Assembly (NCBI GenBank): GCA_963576725.1
Contig: OY755252.1
Location: 29,964,578 to 30,028,577 of the forward strand
Source: Azorinus chamasolen
Taxonomy: Eukaryota > Mollusca > Bivalvia > Cardiida > Solecurtidae
Direction of reading: 5' to 3'
DNA length: 64,000 bases
A program made the translations under genes and the position numbers. Positions 50,460 through 60,530 of this stretch are shown in pieces (position 1 is the stretch's first letter; every line of letters begins with the position of its first letter). The notes beneath the pieces are model-generated. The model was not told the DNA's origin and ran no database searches. It was given only the letters and a program-made list of their open reading frames with translations.

Positions 50460-50815
50460 CATTTACAATAAAACTTCTCTAAACTGGAGGCTCATATTAG
50501 TAATTTTAGTATCATTGCCCGTCTTTAAACACATGGGGGCTTTGGGAGTTTTGGGAGCTTTCTGCATGACTTTGGCTCTGCATAATAAATATTTAATAAG
50601 CATAAATTGATATCTTCATATTATTAATTAACATTTTGACTCACACAAACACTAGGATCAGATCTGAATTATTTCATAAGCAAACAATGCAGACCCTGAT
50701 TAGATGGCTCCTATAGGGGCCATTTGATTTTATTCTACTCTATTTGCAAAGGCATTAAAATGCACTTCTATGAAGGAATGGTATCATTCAGCAGCCACCT
50801 GCCTGAAAATACATT
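50460..50815. mobile_element. TA-E remnant interrupted by a TTAA-B1 piece
   Basis: The E left side (TAAAACTTCTCTAAACTGGA, GGGAGCTTTCTGCATGACTT) ends near 50600; the B1 piece (AACACTAGGATCAGATCTGA, hairpin 50680-50745) runs to about 50790; the E end GCAGCCACCTGCCTGAAAAT resumes. Confidence 0.6.
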
Positions 50816-50829
50816 TATTCTTTGTTAAG

Positions 50830-50945
50830 CCTTTACTGCATAAGTATGTCAGTAACAGTCTTTGCAGTCTAACCCCAGAGTAGATCCACATCAGACAGCT
50901 CCTGTAGGAGCCTTCTGGTCAGGGTCTGCTCTGTCATTAATGATT
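50830..50945 (+). mobile_element. TTAA-B1, left half
   Basis: CCTTTACTGCATAAGTATGT, CAGACAGCTCCTGTAGGAGC, AGGGTCTGCTCTGTCATTAA. Confidence 0.65.
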
Positions 50946-50950
50946 ATTTC

Positions 50951-51157
50951 TTAACCCATTCCCTCATATTGACCCCTTTCTACGCCTCTGTAAAAGTCAC
51001 TTTATGAAACCATTGTGATAAATAGAGCATTTGCTCCTAAGGATGGTTTCAAAACTGCACAATTCTAAAATGTCTCTTTTTTCTAGTAAATGCTCCTTTT
51101 CAGTAGACTGATTCAAAGAGTTTAAGTCTAAAAATAGCCTATGAGGTAATGGGTTAA
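50951..51157 (+). mobile_element. TTAA-A MITE, right hairpin arm deleted
   Basis: TTAA at both ends; AACCATTGTGATAAATAGAG, CATTTGCTCCTAAGG, then directly ATGGTTTCAAAACTGC. TATGAGGTAATGGGTTAA end. 207 bp. Confidence 0.88.
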
Positions 51158-51185
51158 ATGAATGTTCAACAGGGAAAGGGTTAAG
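51158..51185 (+). mobile_element. TTAA-B2 right tip
   Basis: TTCAACAGGGAAAGGGTTAA only. Confidence 0.5.
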
Positions 51186-51396
51186 ATCCTGGTTTAGAGG
51201 GATATTTGTTGTATAGCCATTATCACCTTCTTGTTACAGTTATCTCCCTTTTCTGATTTCTGTTCTTGTCTCTCGTTCTTTGTTCCAACATTCTTATATA
51301 CTTAGGCGTGGACAGAATTCAAATGCATGTATAAGTTAACATACATCTTTCTCATGTGTCATTTACATCTTTTACCAAAGAAAGATAGCTTTGCTT

Positions 51397-51610
51397 TATA
51401 ACCCATTCCCTCATAGGATATTTTTATACCCAACCTAATTGAATATATCTACCAAAAAGGAGCATTTACTAGCAAAAAGGAAAATTTTAGAATTGTGCAT
51501 TTTTGAAACCATTGTGATTAATAGAGCAAATGCTCTGTTTATCACAATGGTTTCAAAAAGTGACATTTACAGAGGTGTCAAAAGTCGTCAATATCAGGGA
51601 ATGGGTAAAC
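51397..51610 (-). mobile_element. TTAA-A MITE, apex deleted
   Basis: TTATAACCCATTCCCTCATA, AACCATTGTGATTAATAGAG followed by CAAATGCTCTGTTTATCACA, ATCAGGGAATGGGTAAA. Confidence 0.85.
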
Positions 51611-51727
51611 ATATGAAGAACCAAAGTTTTGGTGTTTTAGTGCCTTACTGTCATCACAGCTATATATGCTAGGCATTCATTTGCTAGTCACAGCATAAGT
51701 TTTGCTTAAGTTGTCATTATATTGCAA

Positions 51728-51952
51728 TTTAACTCTTTACTCCATGAATAATGCACACATGAATATTATTTAGCTCAATGTTTATAATGACATGTGACAA
51801 GAAAAGATTCATGCCTGGTAAAAATTAAGATCAGATCTATATCATTCTGTAAGCAAATAGAGCAGACCCTGATCAGATGGTACATATAGGAGCTGTTTGA
51901 TTTTGGTGTACTGTTGGTAAAAACTTATCTATGGAATAATGGGATAAGTGAT
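51728..51952 (-). mobile_element. TTAA-B1 MITE, diverged
   Basis: TTTAACTCTTTACTCCATGA, AGCAAATAGAGCAGACCCTG, TACATATAGGAGCTGTTTGA, TGGAATAATGGGATAA. Confidence 0.75.
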
Positions 51953-51955
51953 TTT

Positions 51956-52205
51956 TTAACCCTTCGCTTACTATTCACGTCAATATACCTACCTGTAAAT
52001 AGTGAAGACCCAGATGAGACAGCTCCTGCAGGAGCTGTCTCATCAGGGTCTGCACTATTTACAAGTTGATTGTGCAACAAGTGCACTCCACAGCAGTGAT
52101 TTCACAGCGAAATACTTGTACACAGTGAAGATATATGTAATTATACAACAAGGCATGGGTAAAGAAGGAGAAATGTATTTTAAAATTCAGCAAGAGAAGG
52201 GTTAA
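51956..52205 (+). mobile_element. TTAA-C MITE, intact
   Basis: TTAACCCTTCGCTTACTATT to GCAAGAGAAGGGTTAA; hairpin 51993-52061. 250 bp. Confidence 0.92.
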
Positions 52206-52437
52206 GCACTTCCCTCTGCAGTGTTCATGCAAGAAATCATGAGTATTTATAAGCTGATTTTTATGATGTAAACTTTTCAAGGAAATTCTTTGCTTTGACA
52301 AAGGCTGTAGAATCAGATCTATATCATGTCAAAAGCAAACAGAGCAGACCCTGATCAGACGGCTCCTATAGGAGCCATCCGATCTGGGTCTACTCTGCAA
52401 ATGCGTGATAACATGTTTATATCAGGAAAAGGGTCAA
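52206..52437 (-). mobile_element. TTAA-B MITE
   Basis: CACTTCCCTCTGCAGTGTTC, TAGAATCAGATCTATATCAT, hairpin 52335-52395 (arm end shortened), ATCAGGAAAAGGGTCAA. Confidence 0.75.
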
Positions 52438-52902
52438 ACCATTTACTCCATGAATATTCTTGTAAAAAATAATGACACCATGAATTTTGATTAGATAAAT
52501 TGTTTTAACTCTTCGCTTGCTATTCACGTCAATATACCTACCTGTAAATAGTGAAGACCCAGATGAGGCAGCTCCTGCAGGAGCTGTCTCAGCAGGGTCT
52601 GCGCTATTTACAAGTTGATTGTGCAACAAGTGCACTCCACAGCAGTGATTGCACAGCGATATGCTTGTATACAGTGAAGATATATGTAATTATACAACAG
52701 GGCATGGATAAAGAAGGAGAAATGTATTTTAAAATTCCACGAAATACTTGTACACAGTGAAGATATAAAACTGTAGGTTCCTATTTATATCATTACAAAC
52801 ATAGCAGACCCTGATCAGGCATCTCCTACAGGGGCATCTGATCTGGGTCTGCTCTGTTTGCAAAGGCGTAAAAAGTGTATATATGGAGTAAAGGGTTATA
52901 GA
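52437..52902 (-). mobile_element. TTAA-B1 split by a TTAA-C insertion
   Basis: Left part CATTTACTCCATGAATATTC to ATTAGATAAATTG; right part from AAAACTGTAGGTTCCTATTT (52767), hairpin 52788-52862, GTATATATGGAGTAAAGGG. Confidence 0.78.
52505..52766 (+). mobile_element. TTAA-C MITE, nested, 3' end rearranged
   Basis: TTAACTCTTCGCTTGCTATT, hairpin 52542-52610. After TGTATTTTAAAATTCCA an internal C segment (CGAAATACTTGTACACAGTG) is repeated instead of the normal terminus. Confidence 0.85.
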
Positions 52903-52984
52903 CTCAAACTACAGTTTGGCAAAGTCAGTCCATGAGTTTTCATGAAACTATGATAGAAAAGGTAGAATATAGATTGATAGATTT

Positions 52985-53160
52985 AGTGCCATATTTTTTC
53001 TAACTCACCATTTACAAAGTGCCTAGATGAGCTATTGCATTATTCCTCTACAACTTCGTATTCTTTATAACCCATCTAATATCAAACTTTGATGGATCTG
53101 CGATCAGTTTCATCCAGTTGAAAATATGCAGACTGCAGTGTGAGAACTGACCATCACGGT
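52985..53160. other. HINE-1 start remnant and spacer
   Basis: TAACTCACCATTTACAAAGT and GAGCTATTGCATTATTCC resemble the 5' part of the 23304 element; the rest is unassigned. Confidence 0.45.
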
Positions 53161-53245
53161 CCACTTGGACTCTTGCTTAAAACTTTTACCTGATGAATAT
53201 TCATGTTAAGAAATAATGATGTCATGAATATTTATTACCTGCCGT

Positions 53246-53515
53246 AACCAATTCCCTCATATTGACGCCTCAGTTAAAGTCACTTCACGAAACTATTGTG
53301 ATAAACAGAGCATTTGCTCCTATGGAGCAAATGCAAATGCTCTATTTATCAAAATGGTTTCAAAACTAAATAATTCTAAAAAATATTTCCTAGTAAATGC
53401 TCCTTTTTCAGTAGATTTATTCAGAGGTTGGATCCCTAAAAATAGCCTATGAGGTATTAGTGTAAAAATAGCCTATGAGGTATGGGGGTAGATAAAACCT
53501 ATGAGGTAATGGGTA
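53246..53515 (+). mobile_element. TTAA-A MITE with tripled right end
   Basis: GTAACCAATTCCCTCATATT, hairpin 53290-53358 (one CAAATG repeated in an arm), then the terminal block AAAATAGCCTATGAGGTA three times (53440, 53465 and, altered, 53494). Confidence 0.85.
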
Positions 53516-53712
53516 AATAATTATATTTGTAACTGGTTTATGAACACATGATGTTTTGGCCATGGCAGAAAATGTAGAATCGGATCTAATAATTCCATAA
53601 GCTAACTGACTATACCGACAGTCCCTGATCAAATGCTTCCTATACTAGGAGCTGTCTGATCTGGGTCTACTCTTGTTACAAAGGTGTCAGATGTGTCTCA
53701 GTCAGGTTATCC
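53516..53712 (-). mobile_element. TTAA-B1 right part
   Basis: TTTTGGCCATGGCAGAAAAT, hairpin with GACAGTCCCTGATCAAATGC, TGGGTCTACTCTTGTTACAA. Confidence 0.65.
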
Positions 53713-53776
53713 TGTTGAAATAAGTGTCTGCTGAAACTAATTTGGAACAATTTTTACTGGCTTCTGATTAGTTTTT

Positions 53777-55395
53777 ATACGCCCACCTAATAAAGGTGGT
53801 CGTATATTGTCGTGGCCCTGTCCGTCCGTCCGTTCGTTCGTTCGTTCGTTCGTTCGTTCGTTCGTTCGTTCGTACGTTCGTTCGTTCGTTCGTTCGTTCG
53901 TTCGTCCGTCAACATTTTGTTTGTCCGCTGTTTTCTGGGAAAACTATTTGACAGATATTAATGAAACTTCACACATATGTTAAATGCATCAAGATCTGAA
54001 GCTGAGTTGATTCTGAGATTCATTTGATATTTCATTTCAGAGTTATGGCCCTTGTCCTTAAAAAATATGCAAAGTTTGTCCGCTGTTTTCTGGGAAAACT
54101 ATTTGAGAGATATTAATGAAACTTCACACAAATGTTTAATGCATCAAGGTCTGAAGCTGAGTCGATTCTGAGGTTCATTTGATTTTTCGTTTTGGAGTTA
54201 TAGCCCTTTTACTTAAAAAATACTGCAAATACATGCAAATAGTTTGTCCGCTGTTTTCTGGCAAAACTATTTGACAGATATTAATGAAACTTCACACAAA
54301 TGTTTAATGCATCAAGATCTGAAGCTGAGTCGATTCTGAGGTTCATTTGATTTGTCTTTTCAGAGTTATGGCCCTTGTCCTTAAAAAATATGCAAATAGT
54401 TTGTCCGCTGTTTTCTGGGAAAACTATTTGAGAGATATTAATGAAACTTCACACAAATGTTTAATGCATCAAGATCTGAAGCTTTGTCTATTCTGAGGTT
54501 CATTTGATTTGTCGTTTCGGAGTTATGGCCCTTTTACTTAAAAAATAATGCAAATACATGCAAATAGTTTGTCCGCTGTTTTCTGGGAAAACTATTTGAC
54601 AGATATTAATGAAACTTCATACAAATGTTTAATGCATCAAGATCTGAAGCTGAGTTGATTCTGAGGTTCATTTGATTTCTCATTTCAGAGTTATGGCCCT
54701 TGTCCTTAAAAAATATGCAAATAGTTTGTCCGCTGTTTTCTGGGAAAACTATTTGAGAGATATTAATGAAACTTCACAAAAATGTTTAATGCATCAAGAT
54801 CTGAAACTGAATTGATTCTGAGGATCATTTGATTTTTCGTTTCAGAGTTATGGCCCTTGTCCTTAAAAAATAATGCAAATAGTTTGTCGGCTGTTTTCTG
54901 GGAAAACTATTTGAGAAATATTAATGAAACTTCACAAAAATGTTTAATGCATCAAGATCTGATGCTGAGTCAATTTTGAGGTTTATTTGATTTTTTGTTT
55001 CGTAGTTATTGCCCTTTTACTTAAAAAAAAATGCAAATATATGCAAATAGTTTGTCCGCTGTTTTCTGGCAAAACTGTTTGACAGATATTAATGAAACTT
55101 CATCCACATGTTTAATGCATCAAGACCTGAAGCTAAGTCGATTCTGAGGATCATTTAATTTGTTGTTTCGGAGTTATGGCCGTTGCACTTTACAAAAATC
55201 TGCAAAAATGAGGATTAGCTGTAACTTTTTTATTTAATAAGATATTCACTTCATTTTTTTTAAAAAATAGTATCACCTTAATATGGAAATCAAGATCTGA
55301 AGCACAGATTAGAAAATGTCTACACTTATAAGGCATGTTGAATCAGAGAAAGTTTGCAAGTGGGCGTATTATGTACCGTATGCGGTACTCTTGTT
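53777..55395 (+). mobile_element. HINE-2 with eight core units in dimer pattern
   Basis: Starts TACGCCCACCTAATAAAGG, then a GGTGGTCGTA partner (hairpin), a CCGTCCGTTCG microsatellite, and eight units of about 160 bp with TTTGTCCGCTGTTTTCTGGG, ATTAATGAAACTTCACACAA, TTAATGCATCAAGATCTGAA and GAGTTATGGCCCTT. Units alternate between a CTTGTCCTT and a CTTTTACTT tail. The 3' end is GTACCGTATGCGGTAC (hairpin) followed by CTTGTT. Confidence 0.85.
53830..53905 (+). repeat. (TTCG)n microsatellite
   Basis: About 17 TTCG units with one TACG variant, inside HINE-2. Confidence 0.95.
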
Positions 55396-55653
55396 GAAAA
55401 TCTGCCAATAGTGTCAAACAGCTTGGATCCTAGTGACATTTTATGACTAGGTGTACTTTTGAAAAGAAATGAAAGAACAAAATAACAATTTAGAATTCAA
55501 TCAGACTACTATTATTGCAGACAACAGTTTGGAAAGAAGTTTTGATATTTAGTGGAATTGTCCGTCAGCTATCGAGCCCATTCTGTATGAAAGATTTAAA
55601 TTTGTTAGACAATTTTCAATGACAAACTGTGCAGATGCTGTTAGAGTGCTCCT
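55396..55653. other. Spacer with a TTAA-I remnant
   Basis: TCTGCCAATAGTGTCAAACA and GCTTGGATCCTAGTGAC at 55400-55440; the rest has no feature. Confidence 0.45.
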
Positions 55654-55872
55654 TTATCCCATTCCCTCATATTGACGCCACTGCAAATGCCACCTGTTGA
55701 AACCATTGTGATAAATAGAGCATTTGCTCCTATAGGAGCAAATGCTCTATTTATCACAATGGTTTCAAACTGCAAAATTCTAAATATTTTCTTTTCTCTA
55801 GTTAATGCTCCTTTTCAGTAGATTTATTCAAAGTGATTGGATCTAAAAATAGCCTATGAAGTAATGGGTTAA
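55654..55872 (+). mobile_element. TTAA-A MITE, intact
   Basis: TTATCCCATTCCCTCATATT to TATGAAGTAATGGGTTAA; perfect hairpin 55701-55765. 219 bp. Confidence 0.92.
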
Positions 55873-55926
55873 TCACCCTTTGATCTGAGTCTACACTGTT
55901 TGCACATGTCAGTACTCTCATGTCCA

Positions 55927-56151
55927 TTTATCCCTTACTCCATAAATACACCTTTCTACGCCTTTGCAAACAAAATAGACCCAGATCAGATAGGGTCTGT
56001 TCTGTTTGCTTATGATATAATTTAGATATACATGTAATAGTTTCTGTCATAGCCAAAAATGCACGTGTCATTGTGTTATTACAAATCAGTCTAATTAATA
56101 TTAATGGCATCATTATTTCTTACATGAATATTCATGGAGGAAAGGGTTCAA
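55927..56151 (+). mobile_element. TTAA-B1 MITE, hairpin truncated
   Basis: TTTATCCCTTACTCCATAAA, GCAAACAAAATAGACCCAGA then directly AGGGTCTGTTCTGTTTGC, TATTCATGGAGGAAAGGG. Confidence 0.85.
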
Positions 56152-56446
56152 GGGATCCTGTAAATTGGATCCATGTCATTCTGCAAGTGAACAAATTTGC
56201 CATATATTATGTACAAAGTTTGTATGCCTTTTTATTATTATTTTTATTGTAGACTTTATGAGAGAGAATGGATTTAGAATTGTTTAGTTGGGTCTTATTT
56301 TTCGTATAACATAAAAGATTATAGATAAATCTAATACATTTTATTGATACTGTCAAATATTAAATGCCAAAAAAAGAAATCTTATTTGTTCGTTATCTTT
56401 ATATGACCATCTTGAAAATATACTTCACCTCCCATAGGTGCATTTT
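56152..56446. other. No gene seen
   Basis: AT-rich spacer. Confidence 0.4.
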
Positions 56447-57265
56447 TAGCTCACCAGAGCACTTTTGTACTCAGGTTGAGCTTTTGTGATCGCCTGATGT
56501 CCGTCGGCGTGGGTCGTCCGTTGTCAGGCGTCAACAATTTGAACCTTTTAAAAATCTTCTCCTCTGAATCTACAGGGTTCTCAGCTTTCATATTTGGTAC
56601 ATAGCATCATCTGTAGGTCCTCTACAAAACTTATATAAATTATGTCCCTAGGGTCAAAATTGACCCTGCCCCAGGGGTGCCTTGTTTTCTATAGGAACAT
56701 ATAGTAAAACTTTGAAAATCTTCTCCTCTGAAGCTGGAAGGTTCTCAGCTTTCATACTTGGCACCTAGTGTCATGTTCAGATACTCTACAAAAGTTATAT
56801 AAATCATGCCCCTGGGGTCAAAATTGGCCTCGCCCCAGGGGTAGCCAGTTTTCAATAGAAACGTATAGTGAAAACTGAAAATCTCCTCTGAATCTACAGG
56901 GTTCTCAGCTTTCATATTTGGCACATATCATGTTCAGGCCCTCTACAAAAGTTATATAAATTATGCCCCTGGGTTCAAAATTGGCCGCGCCTCAGGGGTG
57001 GCCAATTTTTAAATAGAAACATACACGTATAGTGAAAACTTTGAAAATCTTCTCCTCTGAAACTGGAAGTTTATCAGCTTTCATATTTGGCACATAGCAT
57101 CATGTTCATGTCTTCTACAAAAGTTGTATAAATTGTGTCCCTGGGATCAAAATTGGCCCTGCCCTAGGGCCGGCTAGTTTTCTATAGAAACATAGTGAAA
57201 ACTTTGAAAATCTTCTCCTCTGATTGTCTGATGATCGACGTCAGGGCCAATCTGGCCCTTTTGTT
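56447..57265 (+). mobile_element. HINE-1 with about four units
   Basis: TAGCTCACCAGAGCACTTTT, TCCGTCGGCGTGGGTCGTCC, units at about 56545, 56720, 56880 and 57045, then GATTGTCTGATGATCGAC, GGGCCAATCTGGCCC and TTTTGTT. Confidence 0.85.
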
Positions 57266-57574
57266 ATCATAACCACCTTCCCAGGGTCTACAATATAGAC
57301 TACATTGTTTGCTGCATATGATTACAAAGTGTTTAAGCTGTTGATGAGTGTCAAACAGCAGATCCAGACCAACCTGTGGGCGTAGCGACTTAGTCTGTTT
57401 AAACTCTGAATGTGGGGCAGTTAAGCACTGCCATTTTACAAACTTTAGATCCAGATCAGAGGCTCCTAGAGACTTCTGATATGTGTCTGCACTGTTCGTC
57501 ATTCGAAATCATCTAGCACTAATCGACTATTCTACTCTGAAAATTCAGTTTTGAAAGGGTTATGCCATTGTTGT
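57266..57574. mobile_element. Decayed B-type hairpin in spacer
   Basis: TTAGATCCAGATCAGAGGCT, CCTAGAGACTTCTGATATGT, GTCTGCACTGTTCG at 57443-57498; further left, GTGTCAAACAGCAGATCCAG resembles TTAA-I. The minus frame 57182-57502 spans these and HINE-1 and is not a gene. Confidence 0.5.
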
Positions 57575-57575
57575 T

Positions 57576-58541
57576 ATCCCCTGCCAAAGGCAGAGCCGCA
57601 GAGGGATATTGTTTTGGATTTATCTGCCCGTCTGGTTCCGCCTGATACCACATCTCTAATTGAATGACAGAATTCAATGTAACTCGACATGGATATTTGT
57701 TATCACTGGCGCATCGTTCCTATGTATTACTTTTCCAGATCACTTGTGGCATTTAGTAGTTATTGCCCTTTTATACGCAAAAATTACATTTTTTCCTGGG
57801 GCATCTTTTCCAGATTGCCTATATCATTTGGTAGTTATTGCCCTTTTAATTTATAAGCAAAAATTCATAAATGTTTCTCCGTCTGATACGATATCTCTAA
57901 TGTATTGACATAATTCAATGGAACTCGACATGAACATTATCACTGGGGCACCATTCCCATGTATTACTTTTCCAGATCACTTGTGACATTTAGTAGTTAT
58001 TGCCCTTTTATACGCAAAAACCACATTTTTTCCCATCGGATGCCATATCTCTGTAACAAATTGACAGAATTCAATGAATCTCGACATGAATATTTATTGT
58101 CACTGAGGCATCTTTCCCACGTATTACTTTTCCAGATCGCCTGCAGCATTTAGGAGTTATTGCCCTTTTATATGCAAAAATCACATTTTGTTCTGTCCTT
58201 GCCCTTTTATATGCAAAAAATCACATTTTGTTCTGTCCAATGCCATATCTCTGTAACAGATTGACAGAATTCAATGAAACCCGACCTTAATATTTGTTAT
58301 CACTGGGGCATTGTTCCCATGTATTACTTTTCCAGATCATTTGCGACATTTAGGAGGTATTGCCCTTTGATATGCTAAAATCACATTTTCCCCATCCGAT
58401 GCCTATATCTGTAACGAATTGACAGAAATCAATGAAACTAGACATGAATATTTGTCATCACATGGGGCATCGTTCCCATGGATTAACTTTTCCAGATCAC
58501 TTGCGGAATTTGGGAGTTATTGCTCTTTGATACACAAAAAT

Positions 58542-58542
<1 letters not shown>
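57576..58542 (+). mobile_element. HINE-3 tandem array
   Basis: TTATCCCCTGCCAAAGGCAG, with a CTGCC/GGCAG hairpin and GAGGGATATTGTTTTGG, then five to six units of about 150-160 bp with ATTGACAGAATTCAATGAAA, CGACATGAATATTTGTTATC, CCCATGTATTACTTTTCCAG and TAGTTATTGCCCTTTTATAC. The 3' end merges into the CT run and no CTCTTGTT is seen. Confidence 0.75.

Positions 58543-58596
<54 letters not shown>
58543..58596. repeat. (CT)n microsatellite
   Basis: About 25 CT units at the end of the HINE-3 array. Confidence 0.97.
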
Positions 58597-58597
<1 letters not shown>

Positions 58598-58976
58598 CAC
58601 CCAGCAATTACCAATGTGTGTGCAAAAATGCAAAAGCCTGTCTGATTTTACATGAAATATATTTGACACACATCTTTATAAACACAAGTAGAATGTGCAA
58701 CAACTTCAAAAATGATTCAGATGTATTTCAACAGTTATAAAGAGCGAAATCCAACTTGTAAAACTTTCACATTAAAACAGTCACTGAAGAATTCGTTTTT
58801 AAAGAGATTTGTCCTTTAAATAGTACAAAAGGCATGGGTGTGGATAACATATCCCGGCAAGATTCATCAAAGACGGTGCAACATTTTTAAAATATCCTAT
58901 AACTTCCATCATCAATAAATCAATTGCTGATAGAAATGTACCATGTGAATTAAAATATGTCAGAGTTAAACCCCTT
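58597..58976. other. No gene seen
   Basis: No frame or repeat that I can support. Confidence 0.4.
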
Positions 58977-59400
58977 TTTAGCTCACCAGAGCGCAAAGTG
59001 CTCAGGGTGAGCTTTTGTGATCGCCTGATGTCCGTCGTCCGTCGTCGTGCGGTGTGTGTCGTGATTCGTCCCGCGTCAACAATTTGAACCTTTAAAAATC
59101 TTCTCCTCTGAATCTATAGGGTTCTCAGCTTTCATATTTGGCACATAGCATCATATGTAGGTCCTCTACAAAAGTTATATGAATTATGCCCCTGGGGTCA
59201 AAATTGACCCTGCCCCAGGGGTGCATTGTTTTCTATAGAAACATATAGTGAAATCTTTGAAAACCATCTCCTCTGAAACTGGAAAGTTTTCAGCTTTCAT
59301 ATTTGGCACATAGCATCATGTTCAGGTCCTATACAAAAGTTATATAAATTATGCCCCTTGGGTCAAAATTGGCCCCACCCCAGATGTGGCCAGTTTCTTA
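58977..59400 (+). mobile_element. HINE-1, 3' truncated
   Basis: TTAGCTCACCAGAGCGCAAA, a GTCCGTCGTCGTGCGG run, two units, broken within the unit at CCCCACCCCAGATGTGGCC. Confidence 0.85.
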
Positions 59401-59859
59401 GAGCAGGCTGCTGTTTCAGCTAATTCAAACTGACCATTATTTACTGGGAGACTACTTAAGATTTGTCATTTATGCCAATGCCGATACCGCTGCTGACTGT
59501 GGTAAATATTTGGGGATGTTCTCAAAACATTTTTGTGTAGTACCTAGGTTTGTGACACATTGTATTAATTATTCTTTTAACTAGTGTAACTTTACTATTT
59601 AAGTTATAAAATGTAGAAGATTATACATTTGTTCATATATCAACTTAAGTGACAATATATTTTGAAAAGAAAATCCTTAAAACATGTACACATCAATACA
59701 CTTTAAATGACGACCATGCACGCATTTATCGTGCGAATTATAAAGCTGGTTTCAGGTAAACCTTTTCAAAGACGGAAAAAGGTTGTCCGCTTTTCTAAGG
59801 AAGATGCATTGTTAATGTTAAGGTTATATCGACAGCACCCAATTTGTATATTTCCTATA
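59401..59859. other. No gene seen
   Basis: AT-rich, unassigned. Confidence 0.4.
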
Positions 59860-59977
59860 TATTACCAGATGGTAGCTTAGGGCAGGTTGAAATGGGAGCA
59901 TTCTGCTTTCCTTTCAGTCTGCTTTAAGAAACCATCTGTCTTTAATACTGAAAACAAGCTATGGAGTAAACGGTTAA
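59860..59977 (-). mobile_element. TTAA-K MITE, decayed
   Basis: GATGGTAGCTTAGGGCAGGT, a shortened hairpin (GAGCATTCTGCTTTCC), AGAAACCATCTGTC, AACAAGCTATGGAGTAAACG, GTTAA. The outer end resembles the inverted left terminus of 63214-63465. Confidence 0.6.
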
Positions 59978-60061
59978 GCTGTAAAAAACATGTAACTGAA
60001 GTTGTAATGATTAAACTTCTAGAATAGTAGATTACTATATTTGCTTTTATACTCACCATAT

Positions 60062-60530
60062 GAACAAGAGGGCCATGATGACCCTGATATCGCTTACCAG
60101 ACAATCAGAGGAGAAGATTTTCAATTCTAAAGTTTTATATTTTATATGTTTATAATTTTTATTAATAGAAAAAGTAAAGTACCTAGTTATAGTCTACGTT
60201 TAGTCCGAATGACCGCTCAACCGACTGTACTTTTACTCCCGTGGTCAACGAGTAATTCGCCTACAATATTGAGCACTACTAACATATGGCGCAATCATAC
60301 AGCCGCAGTACCGGCTATTGACCCTCACATGTACCCATTTTAACCCCTGGGTGGAGAGTAGGTGTGGGTGGGAGACCCTGAAACGCGTCTCTGAAATTTG
60401 CAGGAGGGACCGTGATTTGAACCCCGCACTTCCGGATTGGTAGTCAAGAGCGGTACCACTAGACCACCGCACTTTTTTTCTATAGAAAACTGACCACCCC
60501 TAGGTGGGGTCTCATTTGACCCCATATTTT
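60062..60530 (-). mobile_element. HINE-1 3' part, inverted, split by a SINE
   Basis: AACAAGAGGGCCATGATGAC at 60063 is the reverse of the HINE-1 3' end; CAGACAATCAGAGGAGAAGA follows. After the SINE, CTATAGAAAACTGACCACCC and AGGTGGGGTCTCATTTGACC resume the HINE-1 unit. Confidence 0.75.
60173..60477 (-). mobile_element. tRNA-derived SINE
   Basis: On the minus strand: AGTGCGGTGGTCTAGTGGTA (A box TGGTCTAGTGG), GACTACCAATCCGGAAGTG, GGGGTTCAAATCACGG (B box). The body includes CACCCAGGGGTTAAAATGGG and GTGAGGGTCAATAGCCGG. It lies within HINE-1 sequence, which shows it is an insertion and not a tRNA gene. Confidence 0.75.

Noticed and set aside
38975..52760. Family of similar small proteins beginning MKTQMRQLLQELSHQGL at several sites
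   Set aside because: All are the same TTAA-C hairpin DNA translated; the similarity is at DNA level and frames end at random.
57182..57502. 106-codon minus-strand frame
   Set aside because: It joins HINE-1 sequence with a decayed hairpin; no domain or codon bias.
60405..60475. tRNA gene on the minus strand
   Set aside because: It lies inside a HINE-1 copy together with a SINE body, so it is the head of an inserted SINE.
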